This document shows, piece by piece, positions 8,864 to 16,440 of a DNA stretch of 42,503 nt. The stretch is from an uncultured Acetatifactor sp. GTDB taxonomy: Bacteria; Bacillota; Clostridia; Lachnospirales; Lachnospiraceae. The first letter of the stretch is position 1. Each line of letters starts with the position of its first letter. The notes beneath the pieces were generated by a model, which had not been told where the DNA came from, made no database searches, and worked only from the letters and a program-made list of their open reading frames with translations. The DNA is taken from NCBI GenBank assembly GCA_947625675.1, contig CANQPH010000024.1, positions 1-42,503 on the forward strand. The letters run 5' to 3'. The position numbers were made by a program, and so were the translations under genes.

Positions 8864-8892
8864 TTGTCTTTTTCTATATCTAGTATTATAAT
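8864..8892 (+). promoter_or_regulatory. Promoter of the tocopherol-cyclase-like gene
   Basis: TTGTCT (8864-8869), a 17-base spacer and a perfect TATAAT (8887-8892). Just downstream, two GATATC hexamers (8894-8899 and 8908-8913) are 8 bases apart, forming a possible operator over the start of transcription. Confidence 0.6.
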
Positions 8893-8985
8893 GGATATCA
8901 GGAACACGATATCTTGTGTTTACGGTAATTTCGGAGACTCTTGCGACTGTTCACCCCAGCACTCAAAGAAACGAGCGATTTACCA

Positions 8986-10116
8986 ATGAATCTTTCCGAT
9001 CTGTCCAGAAATGCCTATTTGCTCTGCGGTCCCCTATCCAGAAAAGGATACATGCGCTGGTTCCACTCTTTTGAAGGGCTTCAGCCGGAGACCGGCGAGC
9101 GCAGAGTGTTTTTCATCGAATATCTGATACTGAATCCATCCCTGGGACAGGACATGCCCGTGCTGGGACAGCTTCCCTTTCACAAAAAAAGAGGCGTCAG
9201 GCCCTCCTATATCATGATCAAAGCCGGGGCCTTCGCCGGAGACGGCGGTTCCGACGCCAAGCAGATGCACGCCTTTTTCCCCATTTCCTCCCTCAAGGTG
9301 GCCACCAAGCCCCTGGTCATGGAGGTGGGTGAAAATTTTTACAGCGAACAGCGCATCCGGGGCTTCGTGTCGGTTTCCAGAGAACAGGCCAGACGCCGTT
9401 CCTATATGTGCGACGAAGGGGACATGGAATGGGATTTGGAATTGAACAAGGCCATTTCCTGCCATACTGGCCGCATCGCCAATCCCTTGCACTGTGCCCT
9501 GAACGCCCTGGAAACCTTCTGGCATGCGGAGGGCATCCAGACGCAATACCGGGGACGGGTGATCCTGGACGGCATCGATTACCAAGTCACCTCGGAAGAC
9601 AGCTTCGGATATGCGGACAAGCACTGGGGCCGGAGTTTCAATGATCCCTGGCTGCAGCTGGCAACCTGCAGGATGATCAGCCAGCGCACCGGCATGGAGC
9701 TTAAGCACTCCGCCCTGGCCGTGGACGGCTGCTGCCCCAGATTCTTCTTTTTCCCGCTGCGCAGGAAACTTCTGCTGCAGCTCACCTACGAGGGCGAGGA
9801 TTTTTCCTTTTTCCTGAGTCAGACGAAGCACAAGTCCAAATGGAAGGTGCGGCGCACCAACAAGCGCCTGCAGTGGCAGGTGGTGGCCCAGGACCGGCAC
9901 GCCGTCTTCAAGCTGTCCGTCAGCAGCCCCCTGGAAGAAATGCTGGAGATGAACTATGAGGATCCCTCCGGTCACAAGCCCGAGTCTCCCCTTCTGGAGG
10001 GCGGCACCGGCACCGGGAAGCTGCTTCTCTACCGCCGCACCCGGGAGGGCAAGGAACTGATCGACACCCTCCTGCTGGAAAATGTGCTCTGCGCTTACGG
10101 AAGGGATGATGGGTAG
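8986..10116 (+). CDS. Tocopherol-cyclase-like / CrtC-fold family protein
   Basis: A soluble protein of about 376 residues that I place tentatively in the tocopherol cyclase-like family, because of the YADKHWGRSFNDPWLQL segment, which resembles the AEKNWG...W pattern of those proteins. The rest is beta-rich with many Trp, Phe and Tyr, which suits the lipocalin-like double barrel of that fold. Function is unknown in Firmicutes; tocopherol itself is not expected. The start is uncertain: ATG 8986 has no strong ribosome site, and TTG 8941 has GGAG only 4 bases upstream and would add 15 residues. It has its own promoter and is followed by the convergent Rpn remnant. Confidence 0.6.
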   Translation: MNLSDLSRNAYLLCGPLSRKGYMRWFHSFEGLQPETGERRVFFIEYLILNPSLGQDMPVLGQLPFHKKRGVRPSYIMIKAGAFAGDGGSDAKQMHAFFPISSLKVATKPLVMEVGENFYSEQRIRGFVSVSREQARRRSYMCDEGDMEWDLELNKAISCHTGRIANPLHCALNALETFWHAEGIQTQYRGRVILDGIDYQVTSEDSFGYADKHWGRSFNDPWLQLATCRMISQRTGMELKHSALAVDGCCPRFFFFPLRRKLLLQLTYEGEDFSFFLSQTKHKSKWKVRRTNKRLQWQVVAQDRHAVFKLSVSSPLEEMLEMNYEDPSGHKPESPLLEGGTGTGKLLLYRRTREGKELIDTLLLENVLCAYGRDDG

Positions 10117-10207
10117 GAAGCTTATTGCTACCGCTGTACATTTACCACTTTGACGCTCCGAATTATGCGTCTTTTCCGACTCTTCCGTCATGCGCCGCTT
10201 CCTAAAT

Positions 10208-11363
10208 TTAACGATTCCAAAATTGTTCCACTGCCGAAACGGCATCCTCGGCTTCAAGCCCATACCGCTCCCGCAGACATGTAATAGTTTCATCCCGGGA
10301 CAACTTTTCGCCCTGGCAAAGGGAGACCAAATGGTCAAAAACGGCGTTTATCTTGACAGATGACTTTTCCAGTTTTTGATCTGTCTGTCGTTTTAATTCT
10401 TCCATCGCTTGATCCGTCTGTTGCTTTAATTCCTTCAGTGCTTTCTTTGCGGCATCAGCTTCCTCTCTGGCCAGCTTCGTGTTCAGACGTTCTGCCTGTA
10501 TGTCCATCTTATCCATATCAGCAAACAGAGTTCCCACGCCCTTTTCCTCCATTTCCGCCAGTTTCTCCCTGGCTTCCTCTTCCGGAACGTTCATCTTCTG
10601 GAGCAAGGCACACAGCACTTCCTGGTAGACCTTCCGGATGTCCTCCGTCGTCCCATTGTAAATCTCGTCCATGTACTCCCTGGATGACTCCAGGAATTCC
10701 GTGTAGTCCTCCGGGCTCTGGATTCGATTGATCATCATCACCAGGGACATCTCGTTGTGCTTTTCCTTCAGTTCTTCATTCCTGTACTCGTGCACCCGCA
10801 CCACCTTGTAGGTGAAATCCGGAATGTATCCAGCCATCCCATCGGCCAAATGCAGATCAATCCGATCCGCCAGGCGCATGTCCGCCGTCCAGGGGCCTTT
10901 CCCTCATAGTAAACAATAGGAATTATAAGCGGGTACCGGAAGCCCTTCCGGCCGCTGGAACCCGAACCCGCACCTTTTTGACGGTGTCTGCCTCGAACTC
11001 CACGCCAAGGAAAGCCTTATAGCGTCCCGTCACATCCTCGATGTCCTCCGGTCTCAGGTCGGAGAAAAGGGAAATACCGGTATAATCCCGCAGGAACTGG
11101 CAAGTGAGCTCACTGCTGTGAAAAATAGTTCGGCTGTTGATATCCCGGGCGTGCTCGACAGGGAAGTATTCTTTCCTTTTCTCTTCCTCTATGTCCTGGC
11201 CCGTCAAGGTCCTGATGGCGGTTATTGCCCTCTCCGCACCCTTCTCTTCTGTACTTTTTATCCCCACGCCTTTTTCCAGGATCTGTCTCCCATTTACGGT
11301 ATTTACCGCAAGCGCAGAGTTTTCTCTTTCGTAGGAATTAGAACCTTCAGATTCTCTTTGCAT
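10208..11363 (-). pseudogene. Decayed Rpn-family (PD-(D/E)XK) recombination-promoting nuclease gene
   Basis: Two pieces of one gene. The 5' piece (to 10923) encodes the family's N-terminal region with EYFPVEHARDINSRTIFH and GVEFEADTVKKVRVR. It then runs out of frame near 10955-10970, where the family's nuclease-core segment appears to be deleted. The 3' piece continues in another frame with GFRYPLIIPIVYYEGKAP. It shifts again at a run of four G (10892-10895, plus strand), where one base is missing, and resumes as WTADMRLADRIDLHL through a coiled-coil tail to 10208. The gene thus has an internal deletion and a one-base frameshift, and no active nuclease is expected. The start is taken at the ATG at 11363, which has GGAGG about 10 bases upstream; an ATG at 11370-11372 is nearly adjacent to that site. 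Identification of the family is from memory of similar clostridial proteins. Confidence 0.75.
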
Positions 11364-11453
11364 CTTCTGCATTCCTCCTACTCCTTATCGTCTGACGTAT
11401 CAAGATGAGTGGAAAAAACGCATTGCGGAGCTTGTCAAATGTGGTTGACTCTT

Positions 11454-11482
11454 ATTATATAGCAAAAACACCCATAAGGCAA
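11454..11482 (-). promoter_or_regulatory. Promoter upstream of the Rpn remnant
   Basis: On the minus strand, TTGCCT (11482-11477), a 17-base spacer and a perfect TATAAT (11459-11454), about 90 bases upstream of the start of the broken gene. Confidence 0.55.
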
Positions 11483-11490
11483 GGTGATGC

Positions 11491-11523
11491 TGAAAAGAAA
11501 ACCGGGCGCAATTTGCGCCCGGT
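11491..11523 (-). terminator. Rho-independent terminator of the secreted-protein gene
   Basis: An 11-base perfect stem (ACCGGGCGCAA, 11501-11511, with TTGCGCCCGGT, 11513-11523) is followed on the minus strand by TTTTCTTTTC. It lies about 175 bases beyond the stop at 11699. Apart from this and the neighbouring promoter, the 11373-11698 gap shows nothing else. Confidence 0.8.
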
Positions 11524-11698
11524 TTCTTGCCCGCAGTTTCCCTCTGCAGGCGAACTATTTCAATGCGTTTCTGCCTTCCTGTTCATTCATTCCCTTTTAT
11601 ATCAGCCAGCGGTCTGGCACCCCTTTTACACAAACTGCGAAGGCAGGCGCAATGAAAGCAAGCTTACCGATATCAAAAGCTTTCAGAGATATTTCCCG

Positions 11699-12229
11699 CT
11701 AAAATGTAACCGTGTAGGCATTGGAACTCGGCAACGGGAAATTGTAGGTAAAGGCTCCGGAATCTCCGTTCATTTCACGATGAGTTCCATCATAGAAATC
11801 CGCATAATATACACACGTGATTTTATAAGTATCTCCCAGGACTGCCCCGTTATAAACCGAATGGAAACCTATGCCGTCAGTATCCTTCAATTCGCCGCCG
11901 GATGCGGAAGCAACCTCCGACCAGAAAATGCCAACCTTATGCTTAATCTTGATATCTTTGATCCCCACAACGGCAGCATCTTCACTCACCACGCATAAGA
12001 TATCGACATCCATCCCTTCAGCGACTCTGCCCACGGAAATATTGGCTATATCAAAATCATGGCCAAGTCTACTCATACCGGGATTTCCAGGAATCTCTGT
12101 GATGGTAAATTCCAGTTCAACCACATCCTCGGAGCCCCTGGCCAACACCTCGACGTTACTGGAACACAACAACAGAGCCATCACCAATGCGCTTGAAATC
12201 AGTCTTAAAAAAACGTTTCTGAGTTTCAT
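11699..12229 (-). CDS. Secreted protein of unknown function
   Basis: A 176-residue protein with a clear signal peptide: a positively charged start, a hydrophobic core around residues 10-22 and a likely cleavage after VLA near residue 30. The mature part is beta-rich, with a repeated Gly-Asp pattern and an aromatic C-terminus (FTYNFPLPSSNAYTVTF). I do not recognise a family. The ribosome binding site AGGAGG lies 7 bases before the ATG. It appears monocistronic with a strong terminator downstream. Its base composition is more AT-rich than its neighbours, which hints at a separate origin. Confidence 0.75.
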   Translation of the reverse strand: MKLRNVFLRLISSALVMALLLCSSNVEVLARGSEDVVELEFTITEIPGNPGMSRLGHDFDIANISVGRVAEGMDVDILCVVSEDAAVVGIKDIKIKHKVGIFWSEVASASGGELKDTDGIGFHSVYNGAVLGDTYKITCVYYADFYDGTHREMNGDSGAFTYNFPLPSSNAYTVTF

Positions 12230-12246
12230 ATTTTTCCTCCTATCCC

Positions 12247-12309
12247 CATGTTATTCATGCTATGCATGCTACGCAACACATGTTGCACACGTTACACATG
12301 CTATTTGTA
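12247..12309. repeat. 9-bp quasi-repeat with palindromes in the leader of the secreted-protein gene
   Basis: A run of about seven 9-base units beginning with CATG or a variant (CATGTTATT, CATGCTATG, CATGCTACG and so on) lies just upstream of the ribosome binding site of the gene starting at 12229. It contains the palindrome GCAACACATGTTGC. It could be an operator array or a slippage product. Confidence 0.55.
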
Positions 12310-12368
12310 CTATCTAACTGTATATGTCCAAAATCGAACAAAACGTTACATATTAATTTGAAAAAGAA

Positions 12369-13310
12369 TCAGTTATTTTGCAGATAATTTATAATACCTT
12401 CCGCTACTTTCTCAACCTCTTCCAGCTCCAAATAGCCTTGCACGGTATACACGCTTTTTCCTATTTGAAATGCCGCAATACTTTTTTCCCCGTCCTCCCC
12501 TCTTTTGTTATAATAATTGACTTCCACTTCCCCAACTGTTTTCCGTTCTCCAGTGGCATACATGTCATAATCATCGTTGAAATAAATCAATCCCTCTTTA
12601 TAGTATTGCTGATAGCAATCTACAAATTTGTCTTTCCCTCTTTCATCACAATAGATTACCCTATAACAAATATACTTTGACATATCCCAGAACTTAATTT
12701 CCTCTGACCGATATCCCACATCCAGCGACATCGGCAAAGTAAAGAACTGCCCATATTCCTCCGGCAGATCCTCAACATTATAATAAACATTTCTTTCTTC
12801 AAAATCAACATTATTCCCGAATCCTTCCCCCGGTGTCACCATTCCCTGCGTACCCTCTTCGTCTCTCTTAAACAAAAAGAAATTCCCCTCCATGCCCTGC
12901 ACCGCATAACTTCCGACCGCTCCTGCGAACAAACCCAGCGCCAGCAGCCCGATGACCGCAGCCGCAGCCACGCCCCTGTGGCCGGCAAAGTACAGGAAAA
13001 TATTTTGACGCTTCTTTTTGGCCGCCTTGCCGTTCAGCAGTCTCTCCCTCTCCGCGGCAATCTCCGCACGGGCATCATAAGTCTCCCAAAAACGCCCCAT
13101 GGCCTCTTCCACCGAATAATACCCTTCCTCCAAATTCAATTCTTTTTCTTCCGGCGACTGTTTCTCGGCCTCCGAAGACTGTTCCATGACCTGCAACAGC
13201 TGTTCTATGGCCTCCGCCTCTTCCTTGCCGGTTTCTTCTTCAGACGAATTGCTTTCCAGCCATTGGAGACGCTCCCTCAATTCTTGAATCATCTGTTCAC
13301 GATTTGTCAT
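12369..13310 (-). CDS. DUF4367-like single-pass membrane protein
   Basis: A 313-residue protein with an acidic, Glu-rich cytoplasmic N-terminal half (about 1-100) and one transmembrane segment at about residues 112-134 after a KKKR stop. An extracytoplasmic C-terminal domain resembles DUF4367 (the stretch ending AAFQIGKSVYTVQGYLELEE). Proteins of this build often pair with a sigma factor and may act as anti-sigma factors or envelope sensors. No sigma-factor gene is visible here, so that role is only an inference. The ribosome binding site is weak. The secreted-protein gene lies downstream on the same strand but 140 bases away. Confidence 0.65.
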   Translation of the reverse strand: MTNREQMIQELRERLQWLESNSSEEETGKEEAEAIEQLLQVMEQSSEAEKQSPEEKELNLEEGYYSVEEAMGRFWETYDARAEIAAERERLLNGKAAKKKRQNIFLYFAGHRGVAAAAVIGLLALGLFAGAVGSYAVQGMEGNFFLFKRDEEGTQGMVTPGEGFGNNVDFEERNVYYNVEDLPEEYGQFFTLPMSLDVGYRSEEIKFWDMSKYICYRVIYCDERGKDKFVDCYQQYYKEGLIYFNDDYDMYATGERKTVGEVEVNYYNKRGEDGEKSIAAFQIGKSVYTVQGYLELEEVEKVAEGIINYLQNN

Positions 13311-13416
13311 TCCGATACCCGATTTAACCTTTTCCTTTTATTTTCTTCATTCCGGTTCCCCGATCTTATGCCCAACAGCCTTCCCGCCATACCTATTAAC
13401 GCCTGCCCCTGATCCC

Positions 13417-13445
13417 ATTATATAACGATTCTGCGGGAAAGCAAA
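13417..13445 (-). promoter_or_regulatory. Candidate promoter of the DUF4367-like gene
   Basis: On the minus strand, TTTGCT (13445-13440), 17 bases, then a perfect TATAAT (13422-13417). The -35 is weak. It lies back to back with the DAHP synthase promoter. Confidence 0.5.
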
Positions 13446-13467
13446 GTGTTTTATCCAATTTCCCCAC

Positions 13468-13496
13468 TTGCGCCTTTTGCAAACATATACTATAAT
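13468..13496 (+). promoter_or_regulatory. Promoter of the DAHP synthase gene
   Basis: TTGCGC (13468-13473), a 17-base spacer and a perfect TATAAT (13491-13496). The leader to the ATG at 13539 is only about 35 bases, too short for a T-box or attenuator, so control is probably allosteric. Confidence 0.65.
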
Positions 13497-13538
13497 GGGA
13501 AAGGCTCCAAAGATGAAGCGAAAGAAAGGGATACCGAA

Positions 13539-14564
13539 ATGAGTTTTGAATTTATCAAGAAGCTTCCCACTCCGGAAGAAATCAGAAGCGACTACCCCCT
13601 GCCGGAAGCCCTGAAAAAAATAAAAGCGCAGCGAGACGAGGAAATACGGGACGTGATCACGGGAAAAAGCGACAAGTTCCTGGTGATCATCGGGCCCTGT
13701 TCCGCAGACAACGAGGATTCTGTCTGCGACTATATCAACCGATTGGCCAAAGTCAGCGACAAGGTGAAGGACAAGCTGATCCTGATCCCCAGAATCTACA
13801 CCAACAAGCCCAGGACCACCGGTTCCGGCTACAAGGGCATCCTGCACCAGCCGGATCCCCAGAAGAAGCCTGATTTCCTGGCCGGTCTGATCTCCATGCG
13901 GAAAATGCACATCCGGGCCATGGAGGAAAGCGGGCTGACCGCCGCCGACGAGATGCTGTACCCGGAAAACTGGCGCTACGTAGAGGACATCCTGTCCTAC
14001 GTGGCCATCGGGGCCCGCTCCGTGGAGGACCAGCAGCACCGTCTGACCGTCAGCGGCTTCGACGTGCCCTCCGGGATGAAAAATCCCACCAGCGGAGATT
14101 TCTCCGTCATGCTGAACTCCGTATATGCGGCCCAGCATCCCCACTCCTTCATCTATCGGGGCTGGGAGGTGAATACCACCGGCAATCCCCTGGCCCACAC
14201 GGTGCTCCGGGGCGCCACCAACAAATACGGGCGCAATCTCCCCAATTACCACTACGAGGATCTGTCCAGGCTGATGCAGATGTATCAGGAAATGGATCTG
14301 AAAAATCCCGCCTGCATCATCGACACCAATCATTCCAACTCCAACAAGGAGTTCGCCCAGCAGATCCGAATCGCCAAAGAGGTCATGCACAGCCGCAAGC
14401 TGAATCCCGACATTCACCGCCTGGTCAAGGGCGTGATGATCGAGAGCTACATCGTGGAAGGCTGCCAGAAAGTGGGCGGCGGGGTCTACGGCCAGTCCAT
14501 CACCGATCCCTGCCTGGGCTGGGAAGATTCCGAACGGCTGATTTACGACATCGCCGAGTATTGA
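13539..14564 (+). CDS. aroF: 3-deoxy-7-phosphoheptulonate synthase, type I
   Basis: The first enzyme of the shikimate pathway; it condenses phosphoenolpyruvate with erythrose 4-phosphate to give DAHP. The 341-residue protein has the AroF/G/H-type layout: GPCSADN near residue 52, PRIYTNKPRTT, GATNKYGRNLPNYHYEDL, DTNHSNSNKEF and the metal- and substrate-binding MIESY segment. The ATG at 13539 has AAAGGG about 9 bases upstream; the longer frame starting at 13446 would read through the promoter. The gene stands alone, convergent with the HD-GYP gene 22 bases away. Which aromatic amino acid inhibits it cannot be read, so the symbol is provisional. Confidence 0.92.
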   Translation: MSFEFIKKLPTPEEIRSDYPLPEALKKIKAQRDEEIRDVITGKSDKFLVIIGPCSADNEDSVCDYINRLAKVSDKVKDKLILIPRIYTNKPRTTGSGYKGILHQPDPQKKPDFLAGLISMRKMHIRAMEESGLTAADEMLYPENWRYVEDILSYVAIGARSVEDQQHRLTVSGFDVPSGMKNPTSGDFSVMLNSVYAAQHPHSFIYRGWEVNTTGNPLAHTVLRGATNKYGRNLPNYHYEDLSRLMQMYQEMDLKNPACIIDTNHSNSNKEFAQQIRIAKEVMHSRKLNPDIHRLVKGVMIESYIVEGCQKVGGGVYGQSITDPCLGWEDSERLIYDIAEY

Positions 14565-14586
14565 TGATCGCTCATTGCTTTTCCTA

Positions 14587-16440
14587 TCAGGTCAATTTCC
14601 CCTGCAGCAGGCGGAAGCTGGCCTGATACGCTTTTTCCACCCCGTCCTGCAAATATTCCCGCAACTCCGATTCCATACCGCACAGCAGTCCGGCAAACTC
14701 CGGAGAAAATCTGCTGCCGGAGCCCTCCTCGATCTTTTCCAAAATCTTTTCCAGCGACAAAACCCTGTGTATGGTGATCTGTTTCTCGTGGATGTTCCGC
14801 ACAAGGAAGGACACCACGCTGATCAGATCGATCACGGGCTGGTTGGGCTTGTTTTCTCTGACATAATCCTCCGGATAACCGCCCTTTCCATCGTAATACC
14901 GATGGTGCCCGTAAGCCACGTCCATATAGGGCCTGGTGGAATCGCATTTGGAAAGTATGTATTGGCCGGAGTTCACGTGGGATTCATACATCTTCCGTTC
15001 TTCCCCGAACCAGCTTCTCCCCGTCTGGCTCACCATGGTGCTCACGTTCAGGTATCCCACATCATAAAGCATCCCACTCTCATAGACGAGCCGGAGCAAG
15101 TCTTCCTTTTTCTCCCGCAGTTCCTCCACGGTCCCGCAGCCCATCGTTCCCAGGAAAACCCGGGGATCCTTCTCCAGGGCCTTCCTCGCCAGCATCAGGG
15201 AAATTTCTGCCGTCAGATACAGATTCACGTATGCGTCCGGATTTCTGCAGACCACCAGTTCCAGAAGGAAATCCTTCAGCGTAATGCTGCCGGGATATTC
15301 CACGAAACGGTCCATGACCAGCACCAGGTTCCGCAGCATCTTGGCGTCCAGCTGATTGCCGGGCATGGAACGGACGTATTTCACAATGCTGCGGTACATG
15401 TATCCGATGATCCTTTTTTTCTTGTATTTCATTTCCTCGTCGGTCAAAAGATATTCCCCGTACAGGGAAGGCAGGTAAAGGTTGTTCTCAATGCCCGCTT
15501 CCGTGTAATCCGAAGGATTTCTCCCCATATAGTATTTTTCTATCTGGGTCAAAAGATGAGACAGGGTCCTGATCCCGCAATGGTACTGCGTGACTTCGTT
15601 TTTGAGAACCCAGCGGCTGGTGATCTCCACCCCCTTCTCCCTGCTGGTGTCCAGCTGATGCTCCCACAGGAACTGGGAGGATTCCATAATCTCCCTCTGT
15701 ATCCTGGGATCCGCCTCACTGCCTGCGATCTTCAAATAAGAGGTGCCGGAGGAACGAATCTGGTGAATGTTGTACACATACCTGTCCCAGGGGAGGGAAG
15801 GGGTCTTGGCCCGATACACCGGATCCGTCATGATGTCCAGGCAGCGGCGGAAAACATCCATTTTCTTCCCCACCTCTTCCTCGGACCCCCAGCCATAGGA
15901 AAGACCGAGATTCGCCATGGAACGGTGAATATATCCCCGGATCTCCACGTTCTCGATTTCATCGTATTTCTTGATATAAGAAGCGGCCTCCCCGAACATC
16001 ATGTTCATTTTCCAGCGATAGGTGGACAGATGAGCGGCCACCAGCCGATCCTGCAAATAGAACAGGGCCAGTCCGGTATGATAGAGCTCCCGGATCAGCA
16101 TGTCCCGCAGACCCCATTTTCGGGCATAAGTGACCAGAGCGTTCCGGATGATGTAGTCCAGGAACACGTCCAGCTGATTTACTCCGGACAGAAGATGCCC
16201 CGCAAAATCCTCCAAATCCGCAATCTCTTCCTGGGAAGCGGAAACGATGTCATCCAACAGCGGCATCAGCTCCCTGCGGAGCAGTTCCGTGTTCTCCTTC
16301 ACCAACTCCTGGGACCGGGTCATGTTCTCCTGCCGTTTTTTTATAAAATCATGAATGTCCCCAGGCAGCTCCGGAGAGATGGCGGACAGCTCCGCAATCT
16401 GTTTTAAGTTTTCCACATACTGCTTTTGATAGGGTCTCAT
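14587..16440 (-). CDS. Degenerate HD-GYP domain protein coupled to the histidine kinase
   Basis: A 617-residue cytoplasmic protein. The first 430 residues are helical and unrecognised. The C-terminal part resembles an HD-GYP cyclic-di-GMP phosphodiesterase: HHRYYDGKGGYP (about 512-523) stands for the usual HHE..DGxGYP. The defining HD pair is replaced, reading MLYDVGY (Tyr459-Asp460) where active members have LLHDIGK. Loss of this metal-binding His makes catalysis doubtful; a binding or scaffold role is more likely. The ATG at 16440 overlaps the kinase stop as ATGA, with GGGAGG upstream inside the kinase gene, so translation is coupled. The protein is probably the kinase's partner or output. 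Confidence 0.72.
   Translation of the reverse strand: MRPYQKQYVENLKQIAELSAISPELPGDIHDFIKKRQENMTRSQELVKENTELLRRELMPLLDDIVSASQEEIADLEDFAGHLLSGVNQLDVFLDYIIRNALVTYARKWGLRDMLIRELYHTGLALFYLQDRLVAAHLSTYRWKMNMMFGEAASYIKKYDEIENVEIRGYIHRSMANLGLSYGWGSEEEVGKKMDVFRRCLDIMTDPVYRAKTPSLPWDRYVYNIHQIRSSGTSYLKIAGSEADPRIQREIMESSQFLWEHQLDTSREKGVEITSRWVLKNEVTQYHCGIRTLSHLLTQIEKYYMGRNPSDYTEAGIENNLYLPSLYGEYLLTDEEMKYKKKRIIGYMYRSIVKYVRSMPGNQLDAKMLRNLVLVMDRFVEYPGSITLKDFLLELVVCRNPDAYVNLYLTAEISLMLARKALEKDPRVFLGTMGCGTVEELREKKEDLLRLVYESGMLYDVGYLNVSTMVSQTGRSWFGEERKMYESHVNSGQYILSKCDSTRPYMDVAYGHHRYYDGKGGYPEDYVRENKPNQPVIDLISVVSFLVRNIHEKQITIHRVLSLEKILEKIEEGSGSRFSPEFAGLLCGMESELREYLQDGVEKAYQASFRLLQGKLT

Noticed and set aside
10208..11363. 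Active transposase or insertion sequence
   Set aside because: The family is sometimes labelled transposase-like, but no terminal inverted repeats or target duplications are seen and the gene is broken.
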